In this document: one piece after another, positions 56,782 to 64,000 of the stretch
Layout of the letters: every line of letters starts with the position of its first letter
Position numbering within the stretch: the stretch's first letter is position 1
Source of the DNA: CAVYXA01 sp963846775
GTDB lineage: Bacteria; Verrucomicrobiota; Verrucomicrobiia; Chthoniobacterales; UBA10450
DNA length: 64,000 bases
Assembly (NCBI GenBank): GCA_963846775.1
Contig: CAWJXB010000006.1
Coordinates: 1,612,001 to 1,676,000, forward strand
Direction of reading: 5' to 3'
Notes under the pieces: model-generated
Databases searched by the model: none
Seen by the model: only the letters and a program-made list of their open reading frames with translations
What the model was told of the DNA's origin: nothing
Translations under genes and position numbers: made by a program

Positions 56782-57659
56782 TACTCGCGTTCCAGAAGAT
56801 AATTAGCGAGGGCGTGGAGCGCATCACCCTTCGGGCCGAAGATCGATAATACGTCGTGCGCTTTCCGGGTGAGACGTCTTGCTTCGGCACGCGATTTTTT
56901 CAGACCGATGATGGCGGGGTATGTCGCTTTCTGTGCTGCCACATCTTTCCCTGCGCTCTTGCCGAGCTTTTCTGAAGTTTGCGTCACGTCGAGAATATCG
57001 TCGATGACCTGAAAGGCGAGTCCGAGAGAGCGCCCAAAATCCGTGATGGCCTCGAGCTGTTTCACGTTTGCGTTCGCGCTCATCGCGCCCAGGCGAACGG
57101 ACGTGGTGAGAATGGCCGCTGTTTTGTTTTCGTGGATGTAACGCAACTCGGCGCGACCGGTGTTTTTGCCTTCGGCCTCGAGATCGGCCACTTGACCTGC
57201 AATCAGCTTCTGGCTCCCCGCGGCCACGGCGACTTCGTATAGCAGGATCGACATGTCGTAGCGCGGCGTCGATCTGGCGCGGGAAATGATCTCAAACGCA
57301 ATTGTGAGCAACGCGTCGCCGGCGAGCACCGCGATGCCGTCGCCGAAAACTTTGTGGCAGGTCGGGCGGCCACGGCGGAAATCATCGTTATCCATGCTGG
57401 GAAGATCGTCATGGACTAACGAGTAAGTGTGGATGCATTCCATGGCGCAGGCCAGCGGAAGGGCATGGTCGATCTTGCCGCCGCACGCTTCCGCGGCGGC
57501 CAGACAGAGAATCGGGCGCAACCGTTTGCCGCCGGCGAACAAACTATATCGCATCGCCTTGTGAATGGTCGCCGGCTTGGTGTTTTCTTTTGGCAGAAAC
57601 CGCTCGAGCGCACGATCGATCGTTTTTTGCCGCGAAGCGATATATGTTTTGAGGTTCAC
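56778..57659 (-). CDS. ispA: Polyprenyl (farnesyl/geranylgeranyl) diphosphate synthase
   Basis: 293 residues. First aspartate-rich motif VHDDLPSMDNDDFRRGRPTC, second DDILDVTQTSEKLGKSAGKD, and GGKRLRPILCLA near the N-terminus. The insertion of two residues in DDLPSMD fits short-chain bacterial FPP synthases; exact chain length is not predictable by eye. Makes isoprenoid precursors. ATG at 57659. Confidence 0.93.
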   Translation of the reverse strand: MNLKTYIASRQKTIDRALERFLPKENTKPATIHKAMRYSLFAGGKRLRPILCLAAAEACGGKIDHALPLACAMECIHTYSLVHDDLPSMDNDDFRRGRPTCHKVFGDGIAVLAGDALLTIAFEIISRARSTPRYDMSILLYEVAVAAGSQKLIAGQVADLEAEGKNTGRAELRYIHENKTAAILTTSVRLGAMSANANVKQLEAITDFGRSLGLAFQVIDDILDVTQTSEKLGKSAGKDVAAQKATYPAIIGLKKSRAEARRLTRKAHDVLSIFGPKGDALHALANYLLEREY

Positions 57660-57743
57660 GCCGGGCGGATTGTAGCGGCGCTCTGCGAACGTCGCATTAT
57701 TTTTCTAAGTTTTCGGTGACTCGCGGGTTAAACTAACAGAGCC

Positions 57744-58283
57744 ATGTCCGCGAACACAGAGGACGAGCGCATGGAAGCTCTGGTGCGGCGGTTTGAAATT
57801 CCGCTCGTGCAATTCGCGACACGGATCATCGGCCACCGCGAAGGAGCGCGCGATGTAGTGCAGGAAACGTTCATGAAATTCCAACGCAACGGCGCCTCGC
57901 AAAATACCGAACCGGCGACATGGCTCTTCACCGTTTGTCGCAACAGCGCGCTGAATGTCTGCCGGAAAGAGCGGCGATTGATATATCTCGACGAGGACCT
58001 GATCGAGTCGCGCGAGGATGAACAACCGAGGCCGTTCGAGCAGATCGAGCGCGAAGAAGCGGCGGGATTCCTGCTCCGCATCGTCGCGACGTTGCCGCCC
58101 CGGCAACAGGAGGTAATCCGGCTGAAATTTCAAAATGACCTGAGTTACCAGCAAATCGCCCAGATCACGAAAACGACGGCAAACAACGTGGGTGTGCTGA
58201 TTCACACGGCACTGAAAACTTTGCGGGAAAGGTACGCGAAAGCCGCGGAAGATTTCCTGCCATTTATCCCAAAAAACTTATGA
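57744..58283 (+). CDS. ECF-type RNA polymerase sigma factor
   Basis: 179 residues, normal ECF length. Region 2 has IIGHREGARDVVQETFMKFQ, with WLFTVCRNSALNVCRKER for DNA melting. Region 4 has LPPRQQEVIRLKFQNDLSYQ followed by QIAQITKTTANNVGVLIHTA. The stop overlaps the following anti-sigma start by 4 bp, the usual sigma/anti-sigma arrangement. Distinct from the kinase-linked sigma at 26287. Confidence 0.94.
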   Translation: MSANTEDERMEALVRRFEIPLVQFATRIIGHREGARDVVQETFMKFQRNGASQNTEPATWLFTVCRNSALNVCRKERRLIYLDEDLIESREDEQPRPFEQIEREEAAGFLLRIVATLPPRQQEVIRLKFQNDLSYQQIAQITKTTANNVGVLIHTALKTLRERYAKAAEDFLPFIPKNL

Positions 58284-59200
58284 ACCTCGATGATCCGAAT
58301 TTGACTGCGTTCGCGTTGGACGAGCTGAATGAGCCGGAAAGATCGACCATGGCCCAGGCGGTGGCCGAATCGCCCGAGGCGCAGCAGTTTGTAGCGGAGA
58401 CGCGCAAGATGGCGCGGTCGCTGGAGCGCGAATTCGCCGTCGAGTTGCAATCGGAAGGAGTCGCGCTGCCTTCAAGGATCGACGGCTTCGCAGCCGTCGA
58501 TCATACTGAACGGCGGACTGGAGACCGCCGGTCCTTGGTCAACATTCCCGAGGAGCCGTGGTTCTGGTCGCGGGCACGGCCATTGGCGCTAGCGGCGGCG
58601 GTGGCGATTTTGGCGATTCTTGGAGCGATTGTGTTCGGGAATTTCAAATCGCGGCAGGATTCCAGCACCGCTTCATCGGGGCGACTTGGCGAAATTGAAG
58701 CGGAAGAGAGGCCGCCGAATGAAATCCTAACCGAACCCGCCCGGCCTAATTCAGTTTCAAATCCGTTGCGGCATGACGTCGTCCAGCACATCGAACGGGT
58801 CGTGATCGGCGAGTTTGATGTCGATCCACGATTGCAGAACGGCGAAATGCGGGTGATCGAGACGATCGAGGATGGATATCGCATCGAGCGGCTGAAAGAA
58901 TGCCTGGCAACCCCGGTGCTATCGAAGAAATCTCGTCCGGGAATCGCTCGACGCGGATACGAGCTCATGTTTCTCGACCGAAACGGACAGATCGTCGCCA
59001 GCGCCGCGTTTTATCGTTCGGGCGGCTCTGAATTTGTCTTGCAGCCAACAAAATACGGCTCCGCAATCGGCGGACATTATTTTCCCGATCGCAGTGACAC
59101 TGTTCTTCCGGGCAATTGGGAATCTGGCGTCGATTATTCCGGTTACGCCATTCCGTTTCCGGATTGGCGCGAATGCATTGGATATTCGCCCGGAGTGTAG
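58280..59200 (+). CDS. Membrane anti-sigma factor
   Basis: 306 residues. The cytoplasmic N-terminus (DPNLTAFALDELNEPERSTM) is followed by one transmembrane helix (ALAAAVAILAILGAIVFGNF, about residues 97-116) and an extracytoplasmic domain ending around GYAIPFPDWRECIGY. The coupled start behind the sigma gene supports its role. Two palindromes (58477-58502 and 58511-58532) are translated in frame just before the membrane helix (RIDGFAAVDHTERRTGDRRS), looking like an inserted repeat. No zinc-binding HxxxCxxC motif was seen. Confidence 0.88.
   Translation: MNLDDPNLTAFALDELNEPERSTMAQAVAESPEAQQFVAETRKMARSLEREFAVELQSEGVALPSRIDGFAAVDHTERRTGDRRSLVNIPEEPWFWSRARPLALAAAVAILAILGAIVFGNFKSRQDSSTASSGRLGEIEAEERPPNEILTEPARPNSVSNPLRHDVVQHIERVVIGEFDVDPRLQNGEMRVIETIEDGYRIERLKECLATPVLSKKSRPGIARRGYELMFLDRNGQIVASAAFYRSGGSEFVLQPTKYGSAIGGHYFPDRSDTVLPGNWESGVDYSGYAIPFPDWRECIGYSPGV
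58477..58532. repeat. Paired palindromes translated within the anti-sigma gene
   Basis: GATCGACGGCT-TCGC-AGCCGTCGATC (11-bp arms) followed by CGGCGG-...-CCGCCG arms around ACTGGAGA. Related GGCGGTC/GACCGCC palindromes lie between genes at 20200 and 23401. Here the insertion keeps the frame. Confidence 0.7.
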
Positions 59201-59202
59201 CT

Positions 59203-60180
59203 TTACAAATTTTCCGCGGTCTCGACGGTTTCGACTGGCTTGGTGCGCATGGCGAGAAATGCGCCGAGCAGCAAGATTACAGCGCTATAGAGTTGGGCAT
59301 GGGTCAGGCGTTCGCCGTAGATCCAGGCCGACAGGGCCATAGCGCCGGCCGGGCAGAGAAGCTGGAGGGTCTGGGCGAGGGCGACCCCGATCTCATGGAT
59401 AGCGATGTAATAAAAAACGTGCGCCAGCGTGATGCAGGTCACGGCGGAAACGATGAGGATCACGTTCACGTGCGCTGCGACGTGGAGCGGTGTGCCGATT
59501 CGGCCGAAGACAGTCGTTAGGGGCAGCAGCAAGACCGAGGTGATGAAACTGATCACGCCGAAACTACGGATCGAGCCGAGTTGAGCAGAAGGACGCTTAA
59601 CCAGCACACCGTAAAGCGCCCAGCAAAACGTCGCAGTAAAAGCGATCAACAGTCCGGGCACAGCGATATGTCTATCCTGTTCGCTACCGGACGGACTCGC
59701 CGTGGCGAGCGATTCCGCGCCGCGTTGAAACCAGATCACGCCAAACGCGCCGATCAACCCGAGCAGCGTGCCTGCTTGAAATTGCCATTGTCGAATGACG
59801 TATCTTTCTTCCGGGAAAAAGGCCAGTGCGAGCAGGGCGGTGAAGATGACGGAGGAGCGGGCGAAAATCGCATACACGCCAGGGCCCATGTAAAACAGCG
59901 CCATCACCTGGGTGATCTGATGGATCACATTGGGCAGACAGGGCCAGAGACAAAGCAAAAGCGCGCGACGATCGATCTTAGGGCCGCCGCGCGAAACTCG
60001 GTAAACCACCAGAGGCAGAATGGCGATGCAGGCCACAGAGTAGCGATAGAAATTCTGCGCCCACGGATCGTAGTAACGATTCAGGTAATACATGAAAAGG
60101 GACGGCACCGACCAGATGATCACGGTAGCAAACACGGCGGCGTATCCCTTGGAGAGATTGGGCGGGCGCGAAGGCAGCAT
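59203..60180 (-). CDS. EamA/DMT family transporter
   Basis: 325 residues with about ten hydrophobic helices in two EamA halves (AAVFATVIIWSVPSLFMYYL ... PGLLIAFTATFCWALYGVLV). The second half ends with the conserved proline-glycine-rich LLCPAGAMALSAWIYGERL. Usually exports amino acids or metabolites, or acts in nucleotide-sugar transport; the substrate is not predictable. Converges with the anti-sigma gene. Confidence 0.9.
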   Translation of the reverse strand: MLPSRPPNLSKGYAAVFATVIIWSVPSLFMYYLNRYYDPWAQNFYRYSVACIAILPLVVYRVSRGGPKIDRRALLLCLWPCLPNVIHQITQVMALFYMGPGVYAIFARSSVIFTALLALAFFPEERYVIRQWQFQAGTLLGLIGAFGVIWFQRGAESLATASPSGSEQDRHIAVPGLLIAFTATFCWALYGVLVKRPSAQLGSIRSFGVISFITSVLLLPLTTVFGRIGTPLHVAAHVNVILIVSAVTCITLAHVFYYIAIHEIGVALAQTLQLLCPAGAMALSAWIYGERLTHAQLYSAVILLLGAFLAMRTKPVETVETAENL

Positions 60181-60259
60181 GGATGCTGATTTTGAGCGTT
60201 TAATTTGCTGGCCTACAAACGATTAATTGTTCAAATGTAAGCGCCAGAGGAGAACAACC

Positions 60260-61167
60260 ATGATGATCACACGCCGATTCACGCCCATTCTAATCGTATT
60301 CGCCTTGTTAGGCTTGGCCTCTTTCGCCGAAGGGAAAAAAGCCGCCGGAATCAGCGAGTACCAAAAAGGAAACGAACTTTTCGACCAAAAGCAATACGAC
60401 CAGGCGATCGCGGAGTTTACCAAAGCGATTCAGGCGGATCCGAAGCAGGCGCCCTTTTATACAAATCGCGGCTTCGCCTATCTGCACGTGAACAAACTGA
60501 ACGAAGCGGTTGACGATTTCACAAAGGCCATCGAATTGGACGAAAAAAATTATGCCGCTTACATCGGCCGGGCACAGGCGTGGCTGGCCCAGCGAACGTA
60601 CGATCAAGCACTGGCCGATCTGGATCATGCCGTTCCACTCAAGCCTGACGACGTGGCGGCCTATAAATTTCGCGGATTTGCCGAGATTGGGCTCAATCAG
60701 TGGGACAAGGCCGTCGCTGATCTGAGCGCTGCAATTCAAAAGGACCCGAATGATCTGCAAAATTACGAGCGGCGCGCTTTCGCTTATCGTGGTCTGAAGG
60801 ACTATCAGGCAGCCTTGCCGACTATACAGCGCTGCTGGAAAAAAATCCTAACGATTTCGACGCGTTGAGCAAGCGTGGCTATACCTACGCGCTGGCGCAG
60901 GATTATGAAAAGGCGATTGCCGATTTCGAAGCGGCGCTGAAATTGAAGCCGGACGACTACGATACAATCCAGCGGTTGCAATATGCCCGGCAGATGCTGG
61001 CGGCCAAGAATGCACCACCGCCAACGCCAACACCGACGCCGGTGGAGCGCACCTGGCTTACGCCGTTAAACATTGGAATCGTAATCATGGTGATTCTGAT
61101 CATCGCGGTTGTAGTTCGGCTCCTGACGCGAGGCAAGGAAGAGCCGACCAGCACCCGGATTCGATGA
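60260..61167 (+). pseudogene. Exported TPR-repeat protein, frameshifted
   Basis: ATG at 60260 lies behind AGAGGAG and opens a signal peptide (RRFTPILIVFALLGLASFAE). At least five TPR units follow (YQKGNELFDQKQYDQAIAEF, AAYIGRAQAWLAQRTYDQAL and others). Near 60816 the frame breaks; a second frame (to 61167) continues with LLEKNPNDFDALSKRGYTYA, one more TPR, a PTPTPTP linker and a C-terminal membrane helix (IVIMVILIIAVVVRLL). Restoring one G in CCTTGCCGAC joins both into about 300 residues. Probably sequence error or recent decay. Confidence 0.82.
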
Positions 61168-61393
61168 ATTTGGAGCGCGGCGACGCGTGACAAGCTTTTC
61201 AGAGCGCGGACATGGCCACGCACTCCAAAAAACCTTTGACAGCCCAAACCCGGCTGTTACCTTGCGGACGCTTTTTGCTGGACGAGGCGGTCCCAAGGTC
61301 GTTCAAATCGCAATTTGACGCGGCTCTGGGACTTTTGACTCTCTGGCTCGAAGCAAAACCGGTTCATTTCCCGGAGGCATCCGGGAAAGAGTG

Positions 61394-61466
<73 letters not shown>

Positions 61467-61525
61467 CGAGTTTGAGCTCGCAGCCGGGCAAACAAACATG
61501 CAGTTAACAAAATAGAAAGATCGAC

Positions 61526-62710
61526 ATGGCTAAAGAAGCATTTAAACGCGACAAGCCGCACGTGAACGTCGGCACGATCGGGCACGTGGACCATGGCAAA
61601 ACTACACTCACCGCCGCAATCACCAGCGTGCTCGCTAAAAAGGGCATGGCTGAAGTGCGCGCCTACGATTCCATCGACAACGCGCCCGAGGAGAAAGAAC
61701 GCGGCATCACCATTAACACCGCCCACGTGGAGTATCAAAGCGACAAGCGTCACTATGCGCACGTCGATTGCCCCGGTCACGCCGATTACGTCAAGAACAT
61801 GATCACCGGCGCCGCCCAGATGGATGGCGCCATCCTGGTCGTCAGCGCTGCGGATGGCCCGATGCCGCAGACTCGTGAGCACATTTTGCTCGCGCGCCAG
61901 GTCGGTGTGCCCTCGATTGTTGTCTTCCTGAACAAGGTGGACATGGTCGATGACCCCGAACTTCTCGATCTGGTCGAGATGGAAGTGCGTGACCTGCTCA
62001 CGCAATATGAATTTCCGGGAGATAAGATCCCGATTGTCAAAGGCAGCGCGCTCAAGGCCCTGGAAGGCGATGCCGAAGCGGAGAAGCAAGTGCTCGCGCT
62101 CGTGGCCGCGATTGACGATTACATCCCGGTGCCGGAGCGGCCGATTGATCAGCCGTTCCTGATGCCGATCGAAGACGTGTTCAACATTGAAGGCCGCGGC
62201 ACTGTTGCGACCGGTCGTGTCGAGCGCGGCATTCTCAAGAAGATGGAGGAAGTCGAGCTGGTTGGCATTCGCCCGACCGCGAAAACGGTTGCGACCGACA
62301 TCGAAATGTTCCGCAAACTTCTCGATGAAGCGCGCGCCGGCGACAACGTCGGTATTCTGCTCCGCGGCTTGAAGAAGGAAGAAGTCGAGCGCGGTCAGGT
62401 CATTGCCAAACCTGGCTCGATCACACCGCACAAGAAATTTAAGGCGGAAGTCTATGTGCTGACGAAGGAGGAAGGCGGCCGTCACACGCCGTTCTTCACG
62501 AATTACCGGCCACAATTTTATTTCCGAACGACGGATGTGACTGGCACAGTGAAGTTGCCCGACGGCGTGGAAATGGTCATGCCCGGCGACAACATCGCAA
62601 TCGAGGTCGAGCTTCACAACTCAATCGCTCTGGAAAAAACCATTCGCTTCGCCATTCGCGAAGGCGGCAAAACCGTCGGCGCCGGTCGGGTGAGTGATAT
62701 TTTGGATTAA
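61526..62710 (+). CDS. tuf: Elongation factor Tu
   Basis: 394 residues, canonical length. It opens AKEAFKRDKPHVNVGTIGHV and carries GHVDHGKT (G1), the switch region RGITINTAHVEYQ, DCPGHADYVKNM (G3), LNKVDM (G4) and GSALKALEGD (G5), then domains II and III with the GRVERGI and KFKAEVYVL segments. Delivers aminoacyl-tRNA to the ribosome. Flanked by tRNA-Thr and tRNA-Trp. Confidence 0.98.
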   Translation: MAKEAFKRDKPHVNVGTIGHVDHGKTTLTAAITSVLAKKGMAEVRAYDSIDNAPEEKERGITINTAHVEYQSDKRHYAHVDCPGHADYVKNMITGAAQMDGAILVVSAADGPMPQTREHILLARQVGVPSIVVFLNKVDMVDDPELLDLVEMEVRDLLTQYEFPGDKIPIVKGSALKALEGDAEAEKQVLALVAAIDDYIPVPERPIDQPFLMPIEDVFNIEGRGTVATGRVERGILKKMEEVELVGIRPTAKTVATDIEMFRKLLDEARAGDNVGILLRGLKKEEVERGQVIAKPGSITPHKKFKAEVYVLTKEEGGRHTPFFTNYRPQFYFRTTDVTGTVKLPDGVEMVMPGDNIAIEVELHNSIALEKTIRFAIREGGKTVGAGRVSDILD

Positions 62711-62799
62711 GAGTCTACCTCCGCCTCTTCCTCTGACTTTGCTGGGTTGAGGGGAGGCGAAAGACGAGGAAGATTAAGAGGAACCGGAAGATTACAATT

Positions 62800-62872
62800 A
62801 CGCCAGTAGCTCAATTGGTAGAGTAGCGGTCTCCAAAACCGTCGGTTGGGGGTTCGAGTCCCTCCTGGCGTG
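62800..62872 (+). tRNA. tRNA-Trp (CCA)
   Basis: 73 nt. Acceptor ACGCCAG pairs with CTGGCGT, D-arm AGCTCAATTGGTAGAGT, anticodon stem GCGGT/ACCGT with loop CTCCAAA (anticodon CCA), T-arm GGGGTTCGAGTCCCTC. 3' CCA not encoded. Its place between tuf and secE is the classic bacterial order. Confidence 0.94.
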
Positions 62873-62879
62873 TGGCTGA

Positions 62880-62985
62880 CGCCGCGTTAAAGCGTTAAAA
62901 TTGTTGAAACGTTACATCGGAAGAAAATGAAGAAGATGCGCTGCTGTCCGTTTCAACATTTCAACGCGTCAGCGCTTCAACCGTT
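62880..62985. repeat. GCGTTAAA/GTTGAAACG word repeat
   Basis: GCGTTAAAGCGTTAAAATTGTTGAAACG on the left and GTTTCAACATTTCAACGCG plus CAGCGCTTCAACCG on the right are inverted words able to pair, filling the gap between tRNA-Trp and secE. Same vocabulary as 38182-38265. Confidence 0.65.
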
Positions 62986-62988
62986 TAC

Positions 62989-63207
62989 ATGATCACGAAG
63001 ACGAAGAACTTTTTCAACGAGGTGAAAATCGAGCTCCAGAAAGCCTCGTGGCCGTGGGACCCGAAAGAGAGAGGCTTCCGCCGCTACAAGGAGCTCAGCG
63101 ATTCGACCGTCGTGGTCATCGTCGCGATGTTATTGCTCGGTGGCTTCGTCGCGCTGTTCGATTTTCTCCTCGTGAACGTCGTCCAGTTCTTCACCCGGTT
63201 GCATTGA
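62989..63207 (+). CDS. secE: Preprotein translocase subunit SecE
   Basis: 72 residues. Basic amphipathic start (TKNFFNEVKIELQKASWPWD) with the conserved E..K..WP element, then one transmembrane helix (VVVIVAMLLLGGFVALFDFL). Stabilises SecY in the inner membrane. The stop lies two bases before the nusG ATG. Confidence 0.95.
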   Translation: MITKTKNFFNEVKIELQKASWPWDPKERGFRRYKELSDSTVVVIVAMLLLGGFVALFDFLLVNVVQFFTRLH

Positions 63208-63209
63208 TT

Positions 63210-63779
63210 ATGGCACAAACCGTCACAGGGAAAGATCAATGGTACGTCGTGCACGTGCTCTCCGGCCAGGAGAACAAGGTTAAGGAGAACATCGAGAAGC
63301 GCGTCAAAACCGAAGAGATGGGCGATTTGATCTACGAGGTCCTCGTTCCCACTGAACGCGTCTCGGAAATCAAGAAAGGCAAAAAAAGCGAGACCACGCG
63401 CAAATTTTTCCCTGGCTACCTGATCGTGAACATGCATCTGCTCGACGAAAACAACCAGCTCGTCGGGCGCACCTGGTATTTCATTCGCGATACACCCGGG
63501 GTGATCGGTTTTGCCGGTACGAAAGATAAACCGATCCCGATGCGCCAATCGGAAGTGGAGCAGATGCTCGCGCAAATGAAAGAGCGCGAAGAAAAGGTGA
63601 AACCGAAGGTCAGCTTCGAAGTCGGGGAGAGCGTCAAAGTGGCCGATGGCCCCTTCCAAAACCAAACCGGCATCGTCGAAGAAATCGATCCTGAGCGTGG
63701 CAAGCTTCGCGTTTCCGTCACCATTTTTGGTCGCGCGACACCCGTCGAGCTGGAATATTGGCAAGTCGAACGCGGCTAA
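63210..63779 (+). CDS. nusG: Transcription antitermination factor NusG
   Basis: 189 residues from ATG at 63210. The N-terminal NGN domain (QWYVVHVLSGQENKVKENIE, RKFFPGYLIVNM, GVIGFAGT) is followed by the KOW domain (VGESVKVADGPFQNQTGIVE). Binds RNA polymerase and couples to Rho or the ribosome. The open frame extends upstream to 63048 through secE in another register and is rejected. Confidence 0.97.
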   Translation: MAQTVTGKDQWYVVHVLSGQENKVKENIEKRVKTEEMGDLIYEVLVPTERVSEIKKGKKSETTRKFFPGYLIVNMHLLDENNQLVGRTWYFIRDTPGVIGFAGTKDKPIPMRQSEVEQMLAQMKEREEKVKPKVSFEVGESVKVADGPFQNQTGIVEEIDPERGKLRVSVTIFGRATPVELEYWQVERG

Positions 63780-63819
63780 GATCTATCAACAATCAACTCT
63801 CAACTAACAACTTTTCGAA

Positions 63820-64000
63820 ATGGCAAAAGAAAAAGTAGCAGAGATCAAATTGCAGATTCCAGCGGGGCAAGCGAACCCAGCCCCGCCCGTCGGGACCGCG
63901 CTCGGCCCGCGCGGCGTTAACATCATGGCGTTTTGCAAAGAGTTTAACGCCGCCACGCAAAAACAAGCGGGCGACATTCTCCCGGTCGTCATCACCGTTT
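63820..64000 (+). CDS. rplK: 50S ribosomal protein L11, partial
   Basis: The first 60 codons are visible; the gene continues beyond the window. AEIKLQIPAGQANPAPPVGT, then ALGPRGVNIMAFCKEFNAAT, is the conserved L11 N-terminal domain, the target region of thiopeptides and the stringent factor. The 40-bp gap before it contains TCAACT-type words (ATCAACAATCAACTCTCAAC). Confidence 0.96.
   Translation, partial: MAKEKVAEIKLQIPAGQANPAPPVGTALGPRGVNIMAFCKEFNAATQKQAGDILPVVITV

Noticed and set aside
62711..62799. Terminator behind tuf in the CCTC-rich/GAGG-rich stretch
   Set aside because: The arms do not form a convincing continuous stem and no T run follows.

Overview
The window reads as a chromosomal segment of a free-living bacterium, most likely a soil Verrucomicrobiota (Chthoniobacterales/Spartobacteria-like). 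This assignment is an inference. It rests on an ECF sigma factor with the TTHW-V-L-AG opening coupled to a membrane Ser/Thr kinase, secreted vWA, Kelch and dockerin proteins, a second sigma/anti-sigma pair whose anti-sigma opens with DPNLTAFALDELNEPE, and word-like repeats between genes. Two universal blocks are present: nusA-infB-rbfA-nrnA-truB-ribF, and tRNA-Thr - tuf - tRNA-Trp - secE - nusG - rplK.

1-13.9 kb (minus strand): one long, tightly packed sugar operon, read ackA > xfp > glgP > pgm > malQ > pgi > fba > stand-alone phosphoglucomutase C-terminal domain > glgX (cut by the window edge). Together these convert glycogen or maltodextrin to glucose-1-P, glucose-6-P and fructose-6-P. Phosphoketolase then cleaves fructose-6-P and acetate kinase makes ATP plus acetate.

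14.1-31.6 kb (almost all minus strand): the accessory region and the most unusual part. Three operons carry different cargo (an RND efflux pump; a SulP anion transporter; a quinone oxidoreductase plus type II NADH dehydrogenase). Each is laced with tiny genes from the same recurring, unnamed families, mostly joined by ATGA overlaps. Between them lie an ECF sigma/Ser-Thr kinase pair and a divergent LysR regulator. A ~40-bp start-codon element recurs at four gene starts, and a 39-bp promoter-like block recurs in front of two of the clusters. The block sits beside a duplicated kinase 3' end, one copy of which is only a remnant.

31.7-34.3 kb: a 2.4-kb segment bounded by an imperfect ~45-bp repeat of the tRNA-Asp 3' end, holding one secreted Kelch/dockerin protein.

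34.3-44.4 kb: the ribF to nusA housekeeping operon, a frameshifted methyltransferase and a frameshifted P1-family peptidase. 44.4-51.3 kb: large secreted proteins (vWA protein, a long protein with a peptidase-like C-terminus, a repeat-domain surface protein, and a frameshifted exported protein). 51.3-61.2 kb: dnaX, ybaB, a PHP phosphatase, exported proteins, an M23 peptidase, a prenyl synthase, a sigma/anti-sigma pair, an EamA transporter and a frameshifted TPR protein. 61.4-64 kb: translation and secretion genes, running off the end inside rplK.

Several conserved genes between 39 and 61 kb, including essential infB, carry single-base frame breaks, some of them in G/C runs. That pattern suggests sequence error as much as real decay. 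All functions are from family recognition by eye; no searches were run.
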